Assembly (NCBI GenBank): GCA_021846605.1
Contig: JAJZWQ010000074.1
Span: 1 to 14,810 of the forward strand
Direction of reading: 5' to 3'
Origin: Bacillota bacterium
Lineage (GTDB): Bacteria; Bacillota_E; RBS10-35; JAJYVN01
DNA: 14,810 nucleotides
Positions 1 to 8,578 of this stretch are shown here, piece by piece (the first letter of the stretch is position 1; each line of letters opens with the position of its first letter). The position numbers and the translations under genes were made by a program. Under the pieces are notes generated by a model that saw nothing but the letters and a program-made list of their open reading frames with translations, did not search any database and was not told the origin of the DNA.

Positions 1-127
1 GGCGGCGTCTGCCTGTGGAGGGGACGTAAGCCCTACCCGGAAACGGGTGGGCGGACCCCGGCGAAGCAGGAAGCCCCGGTGAGCGATTACCGGGAATCCC
101 CCGGCTTTAGCCGTGGGGAGGAGGTCA
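1..127 (+). mobile_element. Right end of an IS200/IS605-family element (tnpB type) with omega-RNA 3' part
   Basis: The segment has the usual 3' architecture of tnpB-bearing IS605 elements: the tnpB tail, a short GC-rich stem region containing 'gcgaagcaggaagcccc', then a terminal hairpin followed by 'gaggaggtca'. In the hairpin, CCCC 98-101 pairs with GGGG 115-118 and GGC 103-105 with GCC 110-112 around a TTTA loop. In this family the region doubles as the scaffold of the omega-RNA guide that overlaps the tnpB 3' end. The exact end of the element, placed near 127, is inferred from the pattern and not from a target comparison. The rest of the element lies off the left edge. The guide, if the RNA is made, would be the roughly 16-20 nt just after the end, which is the start of the small ORF at 132. 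Confidence 0.75.
2..82 (+). CDS. tnpB: TnpB RNA-guided nuclease, C-terminal 26 residues only (partial)
   Basis: Frame 2 reads AASACGGDVSPTRKRVGGPR and then RSRKPR before a TGA at 80-82. 'A(A)xACGxDVSP' followed by a basic, disordered tail is the typical end of TnpB/OrfB proteins, just after the zinc-finger and the last RuvC aspartate region, which lie outside the window. TnpB is the programmable DNA nuclease of IS200/IS605 elements and uses an omega-RNA transcribed from its own 3' end. The tail here overlaps the presumed scaffold, as expected. The catalytic residues are not visible, so whether the gene is intact cannot be judged. Confidence 0.7.
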   Translation, partial: AASACGGDVSPTRKRVGGPRRSRKPR

Positions 128-1265
128 GGGCGTGCTCTCGGATCTGATCCTGATTCTGGGCATCTTCTTCGTCATGTACTGGGTGCTGGGGACCTTTCGC
201 TTCCTGCGCGCCAAGGGGATGCGCAACCGCATCCGCTGGGGGCTCGCCGCGCTCTTCGCCCTCTGGGCCGGCGGCCTCATGACCGTACTCCACTGAGCCC
301 CGGCGCCCCAGGCCGAGCGCCGCCGCAGAGCCCGCCCAGGCCGACCGGAGGGCCGCTTCGGCCGCGTCCAGCCCCGCGCCCGTCAGTTGCACGCCCGCCG
401 CCTGGGGGTGTCCACCGCCACCCAAGCGGTGGGCGAGCGGCAGGACGTCGACGCCCCGGCTGCGGAGTCGGAAGCGGACGCCGTTCTCCCCCTCCTGCAG
501 GATCGCCAGGATCCCTCCCTGGGGCGGCGTGAGGTGGGAGGGGAGTAGCGCGGCCTCGTAGGGACGCAGGGCGAACTGGCCGGGCAGGGCGCGCGGGATG
601 GGAACGACGTGGAGCGGGACCGGGCCGGGCAGGGAGAAGCCCGCGCCCTCCACGGCGGCCAGATAGGCCCAGAACCCGGGAGAGCGCCGGTGGAAGGCCT
701 CGGCGCATTCGGCCGCGTCGGCGCCGCGGGCCGTGAGGTAGGCGGCCCAGGCAAAGGTCTCCGCGCCGCCATCCACGCGGAAGCCCTCGCTATCACCGAC
801 CAGCCCGCGCAGCAGCACCGTGGCCAGCGGCCCCTCCACGGCGACCCCCAGAGCCTCGGCCAACGGGGCCAGCAGGCACGAGCAGGAGGGGGCGGCGACC
901 ACCCAGTTCACGCGCGCGAACCCGGGATTGTCCTCATGGTGGTCGATGCTCGCCGCCACCGGCCCCCGGATCTGCAGGCGGTCGGGCCGCGCTGTGTCCA
1001 CGGCGACGCGCAACGCGCCGTGGTCCGGGTCGCCGGTGCGCCGCAGGGCGGGGTCCAGCGCCCAGGCGTAGATGTCCGGGAGCTCGGGGACGTGCGCCCA
1101 AGCCTCGTGGCCGGCTACACGCAGGATCCGGCAGAGCCCTTCCGCCGAGGCCAGCGCGTCGACATCCGGCAGGATGTGGGGGATTACCGCCACCGACGGC
1201 GCGGCGTCCAGCGCGGCGACCACGGCCGACTCGGGCGCCGGCCAGGGCAGGGGAAGCGTGCGCAT
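87..1265 (-). CDS. DHH/DHHA1 phosphoesterase, NrnA-like (oligoribonuclease/pAp phosphatase type)
   Basis: A 392-residue protein. The DHH domain has HILPDVDA (H30, D34, D36), D90, the signature SIDHHEDN (D108-H109-H110) and GLVGDSEGF (D158), the expected set of manganese ligands. The DHHA1 substrate-binding domain ends with GGGGHPQAAGVQL (about 282-294). Relatives of this type degrade 2-5 nt RNA and 3'-phosphoadenosine 5'-phosphate in the cytoplasm and are usually 310-340 residues. The domain should end near residue 315. The remaining roughly 70 residues are charged, low in structure and antisense to the small membrane ORF, and the stop (TAA at 87-89) lies inside the IS605 end, so the native terminus was probably lost or displaced. 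Start ATG at 1265 has GAGGAGG about 7 bases upstream. The longer open frame beyond 1265 is low-complexity and rejected. Confidence 0.85.
   Translation of the reverse strand: MRTLPLPWPAPESAVVAALDAAPSVAVIPHILPDVDALASAEGLCRILRVAGHEAWAHVPELPDIYAWALDPALRRTGDPDHGALRVAVDTARPDRLQIRGPVAASIDHHEDNPGFARVNWVVAAPSCSCLLAPLAEALGVAVEGPLATVLLRGLVGDSEGFRVDGGAETFAWAAYLTARGADAAECAEAFHRRSPGFWAYLAAVEGAGFSLPGPVPLHVVPIPRALPGQFALRPYEAALLPSHLTPPQGGILAILQEGENGVRFRLRSRGVDVLPLAHRLGGGGHPQAAGVQLTGAGLDAAEAALRSAWAGSAAALGLGRRGSVEYGHEAAGPEGEERGEPPADAVAHPLGAQEAKGPQHPVHDEEDAQNQDQIREHALTSSPRLKPGDSR
132..296 (+). CDS. Small two-helix membrane protein, unknown function
   Basis: A 54-residue ORF starting with GTG, with AGGAGG at 119-124 seven bases upstream. 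It has two hydrophobic segments, LILILGIFFVMYWVLG (about residues 5-20) and GLAALFALWAGGLMTVL (about 37-53), joined by a basic loop (FRFLRAKGMRNRIRW), so it should form a hairpin with a positive, probably cytoplasmic, loop. About 93% of its codons end in G or C, whereas the antisense frame through the same bases has a much lower G/C share at its third positions, which argues that this strand is the coding one. It overlaps the 3' tail of the DHH phosphoesterase gene completely. The Shine-Dalgarno lies inside the right end of the IS605-type element, so the present start context may have been created by the insertion. No family recognised. Confidence 0.5.
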   Translation: MLSDLILILGIFFVMYWVLGTFRFLRAKGMRNRIRWGLAALFALWAGGLMTVLH

Positions 1266-1624
1266 TGAGCCCCTCCTCGACACCCGGGCTGGCGCGGATT
1301 CTACCAGCTTGTCGGCCGACCCCTCAACACCGCCGCGCGGCGGACGATACAGGGAGGGGGGCGGTTCACCGCCCCCGGGTGGGGCCGCCACGGCCCCAGA
1401 TACGGGGTGGCCGCGCCCCAGGGACGGGGCCGGCCCACCCGCCCCGCCGGGCGGGCGTCTCCAGGCCGGCACACTTCCCCGCGACCCGCCACAGACACCG
1501 GCTCCGGGGCGCCGATCCCGTGGCGTGCCGCGGCGGCGCTCGCCCGCCGCGGGAGGTGGGGCTGCGTGGCGGGTGCGTGGGCGAGGGATCCGCCCGGGGA
1601 CGGCTCTGGGGAGGAGGTCGGACC
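1266..1624. other. Gene-free divergent spacer with GC-rich palindromes
   Basis: This 359-base region separates the DHH gene from the Replic_Relax-like gene. Apart from the candidate minus-strand promoter it holds a perfect 14-base palindrome, ccgccgcgcggcgg (1330-1343), and a short hairpin with ggggcc (1381-1386) pairing ggcccc (1392-1397). An open plus-strand frame runs through it into the downstream gene, but its translation is arginine/proline/glycine-rich and looks like non-coding GC-rich DNA. I see no convincing plus-strand promoter. Confidence 0.5.
1298..1327 (-). promoter_or_regulatory. Candidate sigma-70-type promoter of the DHH phosphoesterase gene
   Basis: On the minus strand TTGAGG (1327-1322) and TAGAAT (1303-1298) are separated by 18 bases. 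This matches the consensus at 4 of 6 and 5 of 6 positions and ends about 33 bases before the start codon at 1265. The AT-rich -10 stands out in very GC-rich surroundings. No experimental support. Confidence 0.35.
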
Positions 1625-2953
1625 ATGAAGCGCCACCCACATGATGTCTGGGCCTGGACGGAGGGGCATGCCGCCCGCGTCCTGGCCGCGACGCTGGGCC
1701 GGTTCGGGTTCCTGACCCCGGCCCAGGCCGCGCCGCTGACGGGCCTGGGCGCACCGGCCGTGCGCCGGGCCATCGCCCTCCTGGTGGACGCCGGCTATGC
1801 GGAACGCGTGCCGCTGGTGCGCGGCGGCGGCTGCGGCGTGGCCTGCCGCCTGACCCGCGCCGGCTGCGACTCGGTCGAGGTGGGCGCGCGCCGGCCCGCC
1901 CCGCTCGATCTCGTGGACTGGTACCTGGCCGCGGCCGACGTCGCCCGCGCGGAGCCGGGGTGGGGGCCGTGGATGGGGACGTCGGCGTCTGACGCCCGCC
2001 GGCACCCGACGCAACTGGACCCGGCCGGCACGCTGCCCGGGCGCCGCGGGCCGCATCCGGTCTGGGTGATCCTCTGGCCCCCGTCGCCGACCCTCCTGCG
2101 CCGCTGCGTCCTGCAGGGTCTGGCGGCGGGTCCCGGCGGGGGGGACCTCTACGCGCCCCCCGCGCTGCTGGGCCTGCCGGCGCTGGCGAACCTCCCGTTG
2201 GCACCGCATCCCTGGACCCCGCCGCACCTGGGCGGGCGCCAGCCGCTGGCCCCGGGTTGGCAGGGCGCCCGCGGCCACCTGACGGCCGTGCGCCTGGCCC
2301 TGCTGGGGACGCTGGATCGCTTCGGACACGCCACAGCGGTCCAACTGCGCGCCATCCACGGACCCGGGGTCCCCCGGCGGCTCGACGCCCTGGCCCAGGC
2401 CGGGCTGGCGCGCCAGTGGACGCTGCCGGGCGGCCTGGGCGTGTGGTCGGCCACCCGGACGGGGCAGCGGACGGCCGGGACCGTGCGGGCGCCGGTGCCG
2501 GCCTCTCCCGCCGCCCCGCGCCACTGCCTGGCCCTGGTCGATCTGGCGCGCCTGTTGGAGGCCGAGACGGGCGGCAACTGGCGAACCGAGCGCGAGTTGC
2601 GCACCGAGCACGCGGCCCGTCTGGGACCTGGAGCCCTTCCGCCTCCGGATGGTGCCGTCGATCTTCCGGACGGCCGGCGCGTGCTCGTGCAACTGGAGTT
2701 GAGCCGAGCACGCGCCGACCATCTGCTGGCATTTGCCAGCCGGCATCTCAGCGCGGGAACCGGAGCCGGGGTGTGGTACGTCTGTATGCCGGACCTTGTC
2801 CCCTGGTACCGGCTGCTGCTGGCCCACGACCAGCGGTGCCAGGTATGGGCGTGGTGTCCGCCGGCCCCTGGGGCCGATGGGCCCCGGCCCCGGCGGGTCG
2901 GAGGATGGGAGCAACGCCCGGAGGAATCGGCCAGTCCCGGTGTGGTACGGTGA
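1625..2953 (+). CDS. Replic_Relax-like protein: tandem winged helices plus nuclease-fold-like C-terminal domain
   Basis: A 442-residue protein starting at ATG 1625 with GGGAGGAGG ending 7 bases upstream. Residues about 15-87 form a winged-helix unit (RFGFLTPAQAAPLTG, then RRAIALLVDAGYAERV, ending LTRAGCDSVEV), and residues about 218-285 repeat it (LDRFGHATAVQLRAI, RRLDALAQAGLARQW, ATRTGQRTAG). The C-terminal part (about 302-411) has RTERELR, PPDGAVDLPDGRRVLVQLEL (D342, E358) and a strand-rich end. This layout resembles the replication-relaxation (PF13814) family, found mostly on plasmids and integrative elements of Gram-positive bacteria, with an E...D...ExE arrangement suggestive of a PD-(D/E)XK fold. 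The lysine normally following the last acidic residue is missing (LELSRAR), so catalysis is uncertain. Its role is unknown; DNA binding is the safest inference. Conjugation or replication genes are not present nearby. Confidence 0.65.
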   Translation: MKRHPHDVWAWTEGHAARVLAATLGRFGFLTPAQAAPLTGLGAPAVRRAIALLVDAGYAERVPLVRGGGCGVACRLTRAGCDSVEVGARRPAPLDLVDWYLAAADVARAEPGWGPWMGTSASDARRHPTQLDPAGTLPGRRGPHPVWVILWPPSPTLLRRCVLQGLAAGPGGGDLYAPPALLGLPALANLPLAPHPWTPPHLGGRQPLAPGWQGARGHLTAVRLALLGTLDRFGHATAVQLRAIHGPGVPRRLDALAQAGLARQWTLPGGLGVWSATRTGQRTAGTVRAPVPASPAAPRHCLALVDLARLLEAETGGNWRTERELRTEHAARLGPGALPPPDGAVDLPDGRRVLVQLELSRARADHLLAFASRHLSAGTGAGVWYVCMPDLVPWYRLLLAHDQRCQVWAWCPPAPGADGPRPRRVGGWEQRPEESASPGVVR

Positions 2954-3004
2954 GGAGCGGTGGGCCGCCGCCCTGCCAGGATGGACCGACGGGAGGGCTG
3001 CCGC

Positions 3005-4303
3005 GTGTTGGCCTGGGTGCGCGCCCGGCGCACGCCCCTGTATTTGGGGGTTGTCTTTCTACTGGCGCTGGGCATCCGGGTCTGGTGGGTGCGCCACTGG
3101 ATCATCAGCAACTATCCCGACCAACCGAGCCTGGAGACGTACGCGGCGAACGTGGCGCAGGGGCTGTATTACGGCACGCACGGGGCCTACTGGCCGCCGG
3201 CCTTCATCTTCTTGGCCGGATTCGTGGAACGCTGGTTTGGCACGGGATACCACTTTCTGGCCGTGCGTCAGACCGACGCCCTCCTGGGGGCCATCGGGGT
3301 CCTGCTCACGGCGGACATCGCCCGCCGCCTGCTGCGCTCGCCCGAGGCCGGTCTGCTCGCCGGGGTGCTGGCCGCCGTCTTTGCCCCGGCCATTTACTAC
3401 GCGGACACGTTTCTCAACGCCACGCTGGACAGCCTGATGCTGGTGGCAGTGGTGGATGCGGCCATCGCCCTGGGCGACGCACCGAGCACCCCGCTCCTGC
3501 TGCTCAACGGTCTGCTGTTGGGCATCGCGACCCTCACCAAGCCGACGCTCCTGCCGCTGATCGTGCCCGCCGTCGTCCACTGGGGACTGGCCGGGCGTTG
3601 GCCACTGCGCTGGCGGGGTGCGCTTGGCGCGGGCGGCGCGGTGCTGGCCGTCGCGCTTTTGGTGACCGTGCCCTGGACCCTGCGCAACGTCCGGGTCACC
3701 GGATCGCCGGTGTTCGTCGACGTCAACGGCGGCGTGAACTTCCTCATCGCCCACAACCCTCAGAGCACCGGGCAGTGGATGGCGCTGACCGCCCACACCG
3801 ATCCGGTGATTCTGCGCGGGTCCGGGTTCGACCGCCCAAGCACCAACCACTACGAACTGGAGGCCGGGATCCAGTACTTCGAGACACATCCCGGCGCCGA
3901 CATCCACCAGGCGCTGAAGGTCCTCCACCTGTTCTGGACCGAGCGCGACACGGATCTGGCCACGTATGCGGAGAACCTGGCGCCCATCACGCGCGACCTG
4001 CACCTGCCGCTGATCCGTTTCCCGCTCCTCCGCGATCTCGGTCTGCTCGGCATGTTCGGTCTGATTCCGCTGTGGCGCAGGGGGATGATCCTGCCGCTGA
4101 CCCTGCTGGGCTTCTCTGGGGGGTTGGCGCTGCTGTTCTTCGCGCCGCGGTTCCGGTTGCCCGTGACCGCGCTGCTGGCGATCTGCGCGGCGGCGGGCGT
4201 CGTCAGCCTGGTCCGTGCCGTGGCGGCGCGGGTGCGCGCGGCGCGGACCGATGCGGCTCGATCCCGGCCGAACGCGGTCAGCGCGACTCGGACGGCGGAC
4301 TGA
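3005..4303 (+). CDS. GT39-like (ArnT/PMT-type) polytopic glycosyltransferase
   Basis: A 432-residue protein with about nine to eleven hydrophobic segments. It has the GT-C layout: a first membrane helix, then an external loop with acidic residues (SNYPDQPSLETYAANVAQG), PPAFIFLAG, LLGAIGVLLTADIARRLL, AGLLAGVLAAVFAPAIYYAD, LLLGIATLTKPTLLPLI, VTVPWTLRNVRVTGSP and NGGVNFLIAHNPQSTG. Such enzymes transfer a sugar from a polyprenyl-phosphate donor to lipids, proteins or glycans on the outer face of the membrane. Donor and acceptor cannot be read from the sequence. I prefer GTG 3005 because GGGAGGG lies 7 bases upstream; GTG 2960 (SD only 2 bases away) and ATG 2981 (weak SD) are alternatives. It lies about 50 bases after the Replic_Relax-like gene and its last 26 bases overlap the end of the opposing kinase gene. 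Confidence 0.85.
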   Translation: MLAWVRARRTPLYLGVVFLLALGIRVWWVRHWIISNYPDQPSLETYAANVAQGLYYGTHGAYWPPAFIFLAGFVERWFGTGYHFLAVRQTDALLGAIGVLLTADIARRLLRSPEAGLLAGVLAAVFAPAIYYADTFLNATLDSLMLVAVVDAAIALGDAPSTPLLLLNGLLLGIATLTKPTLLPLIVPAVVHWGLAGRWPLRWRGALGAGGAVLAVALLVTVPWTLRNVRVTGSPVFVDVNGGVNFLIAHNPQSTGQWMALTAHTDPVILRGSGFDRPSTNHYELEAGIQYFETHPGADIHQALKVLHLFWTERDTDLATYAENLAPITRDLHLPLIRFPLLRDLGLLGMFGLIPLWRRGMILPLTLLGFSGGLALLFFAPRFRLPVTALLAICAAAGVVSLVRAVAARVRAARTDAARSRPNAVSATRTAD

Positions 4304-5192
4304 CCGCCGGGAGGAGCACGCGCACCTGGCCGCCGTGATCGGTGTTCTCCATCTCCAGGGCACCGCCGTGGCGCTGCAGGATCCACCGACAGATGGGGAG
4401 GCCGATGCCCATCCCCTGCGGCTTGGTGCTGTGGTACAGCGAGAAGGGCGCGGCGATGACGCGGGGCGGGAAGCCGGGCCCGCTGTCCTGGATCAGGACC
4501 TCCGCCCTGCCCTCGGCCGGTAACGCGCCAACCCGCACCGTGACCGGGCCGGCGGGGGCGCCGGCCTCCAGGCCGTTGCGCAGGATGTTCCAGATCGCGT
4601 TCGCCAGCGCGCGTGGTTCGCCCCGCACCCAGACGCTGGCGTCGGCGACGACCTGCACGGCTCCCAACCCCAACTGTCCGCACGGGCCGTTGGCCAGCCT
4701 GGCACAGAGTTCCCGCAGCTCCACCCGTGAGAAGTTCCAGGGGCCGCTGGCGGCCAGGTAGGTGTCCAAGAGCCCCGAGAGGTGCTCCAGGCCGCCGAGG
4801 ATCGCGCGGCAGGCGTCGGCCTCCTCGGGCAGCCCCTTTCCGGCCAGCAGCGTCGACAGCGCCTGCAGGCGCAGGTGCGCGACGGTCAGCGGGGAGCGGA
4901 GTTCGTGGGCCAAGAGATCCGGGACCTCGACGGGGAGGGCGGCGTCCTCGTCGCCCCCCGAGCCTGCCCGCAGGGAGAGATGGAGGGTCAGGCCGCGGTC
5001 CTGGGCCCGCCACTGGTGCAGGAGTTCCTGCGCCTCCTCGGGGACCCGGGCCGTCGTGGCGTCCACCTCGGTGTGGCGTGCCTGCAGCGTCAGCGCGCGC
5101 AACGCGCTCACCGTGTGCGGCGTCACTTTCCCGGTGACGCGGATGAAACAGCGATCCCCGCGCCGTTCCACGAAGATGCCGCTCGCGTCCAC
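4278..5192 (-). CDS. Orphan soluble histidine kinase with N-terminal STAS-like region
   Basis: A 304-residue protein with GTG start at 5192, preceded by GGAGGGAGG. Kinase motifs are all present: H-box AHELRSPLTVAH (H96), N-box ANAIWNILRNGLEA (N202 and N206), G1 DSGPGF (D236) and G2 GMGIGLPI (260-267), so it should be an active HisKA/HATPase_c kinase. There is no membrane segment, so it is cytoplasmic. Residues 6-73 (FVERRGDRCFIRVTGKVTPH ... LLHQWRAQDRGLTLHLSL) show the strand-helix-strand rhythm of an STAS (SpoIIAA-like) domain, without the conserved phosphorylatable serine motif; this is an inference from pattern. No response regulator gene is in the window. A divergent spacer of 284 bases separates it from sqdB. 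It overlaps the glycosyltransferase gene by 26 bases tail to tail. Confidence 0.88.
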   Translation of the reverse strand: MDASGIFVERRGDRCFIRVTGKVTPHTVSALRALTLQARHTEVDATTARVPEEAQELLHQWRAQDRGLTLHLSLRAGSGGDEDAALPVEVPDLLAHELRSPLTVAHLRLQALSTLLAGKGLPEEADACRAILGGLEHLSGLLDTYLAASGPWNFSRVELRELCARLANGPCGQLGLGAVQVVADASVWVRGEPRALANAIWNILRNGLEAGAPAGPVTVRVGALPAEGRAEVLIQDSGPGFPPRVIAAPFSLYHSTKPQGMGIGLPICRWILQRHGGALEMENTDHGGQVRVLLPAVSPPSESR

Positions 5193-5374
5193 GCCGTCCC
5201 TCCCTCCGGTTGCTTTCGCGCCGTCCCTGGGAAAGGCCTTCCAGGCCTGGCAACCTGGAGGGGGCGGTCCGGGGCTGGGCCTGTCGCGGGCTGTCGGGGG
5301 AGTGGCGGCTTCCTGCGCCACCCCGCGGACGTTTTTCTCCGGAAGGGGTGGTGAGGAATGGGCTTGGACGGTAG

Positions 5375-6625
<1,251 letters not shown>

Positions 6626-6655
6626 CCCAGGACCCGCACGAGGAGGCACGGCCGG

Positions 6656-7828
6656 ATGCGCGTCGCCATCTTCACGGAGACCTATATCCCCTGCACGGAT
6701 GGCGTGGTCACGCGGCTGCTCAACACCTTGGACGAACTGCGGCGCCTGGGGCACGAGGTCCTGGTGCTGGCGCCCGACGGCGGCCCGCCCAGCTACGCCG
6801 GCTACCGGGTGGAGGGCTTTCCGGGGCGGCCCTTCTTCCTCTACCCCGACAAGCGCGTCATCTGGCCGCGCACGCGCGGCATCGATCTGGTGCGGGAGTT
6901 TCAGCCCGACGTCATCCATACGCTGAACCCAACCGTGTTCGGGATGGCCGCCATCCTGGCGGCTTGGGCGACGGACCGGCCCCTGGTGGCCAGCTACCAC
7001 ACGCACTTTCCCCACTATGCCAAGCTGTATGGGTACGACTACCTCACGGGGCCGATCTGGGGCTACATGCGCCTGCTGCACAACCGAGCGGCCGTGAACC
7101 TCTGCACCTCCGAGTCGGCGCGCCAGGAGTTGGTACACCACCGCTTCCGCCGCGTGCGCGTCTGGCCCCACGGTGTGGACCTGCGCCGCTTCCGACCGAC
7201 CACGCCCGATCCGGCCATGCGGCACAGGTTGTCCGGGGGGGCGCCGAACAAGACCCTGCTGGTGTATGTCGGGCGCCTTGCCGCGGAAAAGGAGATCCAC
7301 CGTTTGCTGCCTGCTGTGCAGGGGAACGATGACGTGCGGCTCGCCATGGTGGGAGACGGTCCGTCGCGCAGGGAACTGGAGGTCCTGTTCGCCGGCACGC
7401 CGACCGTGTTCACGGGCACCCTGGAGGGGGATGACTTGGTCGCGGCGTACAACGCGGCGGACGCCTTTCTCTTCCCCTCGACGACGGAGACGCTCGGTCT
7501 GGTGCTGCTGGAGGCGATGGCCTGCGGGCTACCGGCGATCGCGGCCCGGAGCCAGCCCAGCATGGATCTGTTGGGCGGCGGGGAAGCCGGGATCCTATAC
7601 GATGGGGATGAGCCCCGGAGCCTGGTCGCCGCGATCGCCCGGTTTCGCAGCGATCCCGAAAACGTCGTCCGTCTGCGCCAGGCGGCGCGGCGGCGCGGGA
7701 GCGAACGCGGATGGGAAGCCCCGACCCGGAAACTGGTGGGCTACTACCACGAGGCGGTGGAGCACGTGGCGGCGGCTCTGGCTCCGCCGTTTCCGGTGTC
7801 GGGTCAGACCGGCGCCGGCGGTCGTTGA
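6656..7828 (+). CDS. sqdX: GT4-family sulfoquinovosyltransferase (SqdX/SQD2-like)
   Basis: A 390-residue GT-B glycosyltransferase. It very probably transfers sulfoquinovose from the product of the upstream gene to diacylglycerol, giving SQDG, at the inner face of the membrane. The N-terminal acceptor domain has ETYIPCTDGVVTRLLNTL and SYHTHFPHYA (113-122), both typical of SQD2/SqdX. The donor domain has YVGRLAAEKE (204-213), MVGDGPSRRELEVLFAGTPT, VFTGTLEGDDL and the E-x7-E motif ETLGLVLLE (E278, E286). Start ATG 6656 has AGGAGG nine bases upstream, and the gap to sqdB is 30 bases. Related GT4 mannosyltransferases (MgtA/PimB-like) look similar, so the call rests partly on the adjacent sqdB. The last bases overlap the TTG start of the next gene. 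Confidence 0.87.
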   Translation: MRVAIFTETYIPCTDGVVTRLLNTLDELRRLGHEVLVLAPDGGPPSYAGYRVEGFPGRPFFLYPDKRVIWPRTRGIDLVREFQPDVIHTLNPTVFGMAAILAAWATDRPLVASYHTHFPHYAKLYGYDYLTGPIWGYMRLLHNRAAVNLCTSESARQELVHHRFRRVRVWPHGVDLRRFRPTTPDPAMRHRLSGGAPNKTLLVYVGRLAAEKEIHRLLPAVQGNDDVRLAMVGDGPSRRELEVLFAGTPTVFTGTLEGDDLVAAYNAADAFLFPSTTETLGLVLLEAMACGLPAIAARSQPSMDLLGGGEAGILYDGDEPRSLVAAIARFRSDPENVVRLRQAARRRGSERGWEAPTRKLVGYYHEAVEHVAAALAPPFPVSGQTGAGGR

Positions 7829-8307
7829 ACCCCACACGCCGGCCCGCGCTTGCCGCGCTCGGCCGGCTGGGACAGGGCGCCTGGAAGCAGTATGGCGAGT
7901 TCCTCACCGTCGGTTTTCTGAACGCTGCGGTGGACCTTGGTGTACTCAACCTCCTCCTGTGGCTCTTTCCATCCAGCAAGGATAGTCCCACCGAGTTGAC
8001 GGTGGTGAACTCCCTCGCCGTGGCGCTCGCGATCCTGAATTCCTACCTCTGGAACACGCGCTGGACCTTCCGGCAGCAGGCGGACGGCTCTACCCGCCAG
8101 CGGGTGCTGTTCCTGGGGCAGTCCCTGCTGAACATCGCCATCAATGACGTGGCGCTGGTGGCCACCAAGGGCCAGTTGCACCAACTCCATATCGAACCCC
8201 ACTGGCTGAAGCTGAACCTGAGCAAGGGCGCGGCAATGGCCTTCGCTTCTTCCAGCAGCTTCTTCATCATGCGGCTGATCGTGTTCCGGCGCTCGGGACG
8301 TGCCTGA
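7825..8307 (+). CDS. GtrA-family small polytopic membrane protein
   Basis: A 160-residue protein with four hydrophobic helices: GFLNAAVDLGVLNLLLWLF, VVNSLAVALAILNSYLW, FLGQSLLNIAINDVALVAT and a last one ending FFIMRLIVF. The pattern (K)QYGEFLTVGFLNAAVDLGVL, NSYLWNTRWTF and the closing helix fit the GtrA family (PF04138), whose members are thought to help move polyprenyl-linked sugars across the membrane. I chose TTG 7825 because it overlaps the sqdX stop as TTGA, a coupling arrangement, and gives the usual short N-terminus; an in-frame ATG at 7711 would overlap sqdX by over 100 bases. The placement directly after sqdX suggests a role in sulfolipid or a sulfoquinovosyl-glycan, which is inference. 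Confidence 0.8.
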   Translation: MNPTRRPALAALGRLGQGAWKQYGEFLTVGFLNAAVDLGVLNLLLWLFPSSKDSPTELTVVNSLAVALAILNSYLWNTRWTFRQQADGSTRQRVLFLGQSLLNIAINDVALVATKGQLHQLHIEPHWLKLNLSKGAAMAFASSSSFFIMRLIVFRRSGRA

Positions 8308-8578
8308 TGGCCCGCCTTTTCCGGGAGAGTCCCTTGCCGGCCGGGCTGGCCCCGCCGGGCCCCGGACCCTCGCGCGTGCTTCGGACCGGCTGCCGAACGG
8401 CGTGGAGCCGAGCGGGATGCCCGAAACGGGTCCGAGCGTGGGGCCGGGGGGGGTTGGATGGGTGGACGGGTGCGCGGAGCATGGCGGCCCTGGCTCGGAA
8501 GCGCGGTGAGCCGGGGCCGCAGTATGGCCGGCAGGTGCCGGTGCCGGGCTCAAGCGGGCGGGTCGCGGGCCAGCCGGA

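Noticed and set aside
1266..2732. Long open minus-strand frame continuing upstream of the DHH start.
   Set aside because: The translation is Arg/Pro/Gly-rich and low in complexity, runs antisense to the Replic_Relax-like gene, and a good ATG with Shine-Dalgarno exists at 1265.
2257..4338. Long plus-strand open frame overlapping the Replic_Relax-like and GT39-like genes.
   Set aside because: Low-complexity shadow of two genes with recognisable domains; GC-rich DNA leaves few stops in alternate frames.
8308..8578. Small plus-strand open frames after the GtrA gene.
   Set aside because: Short Gly/Pro/Arg-rich translations, no Shine-Dalgarno and no domain; I see nothing but GC-rich spacer here.
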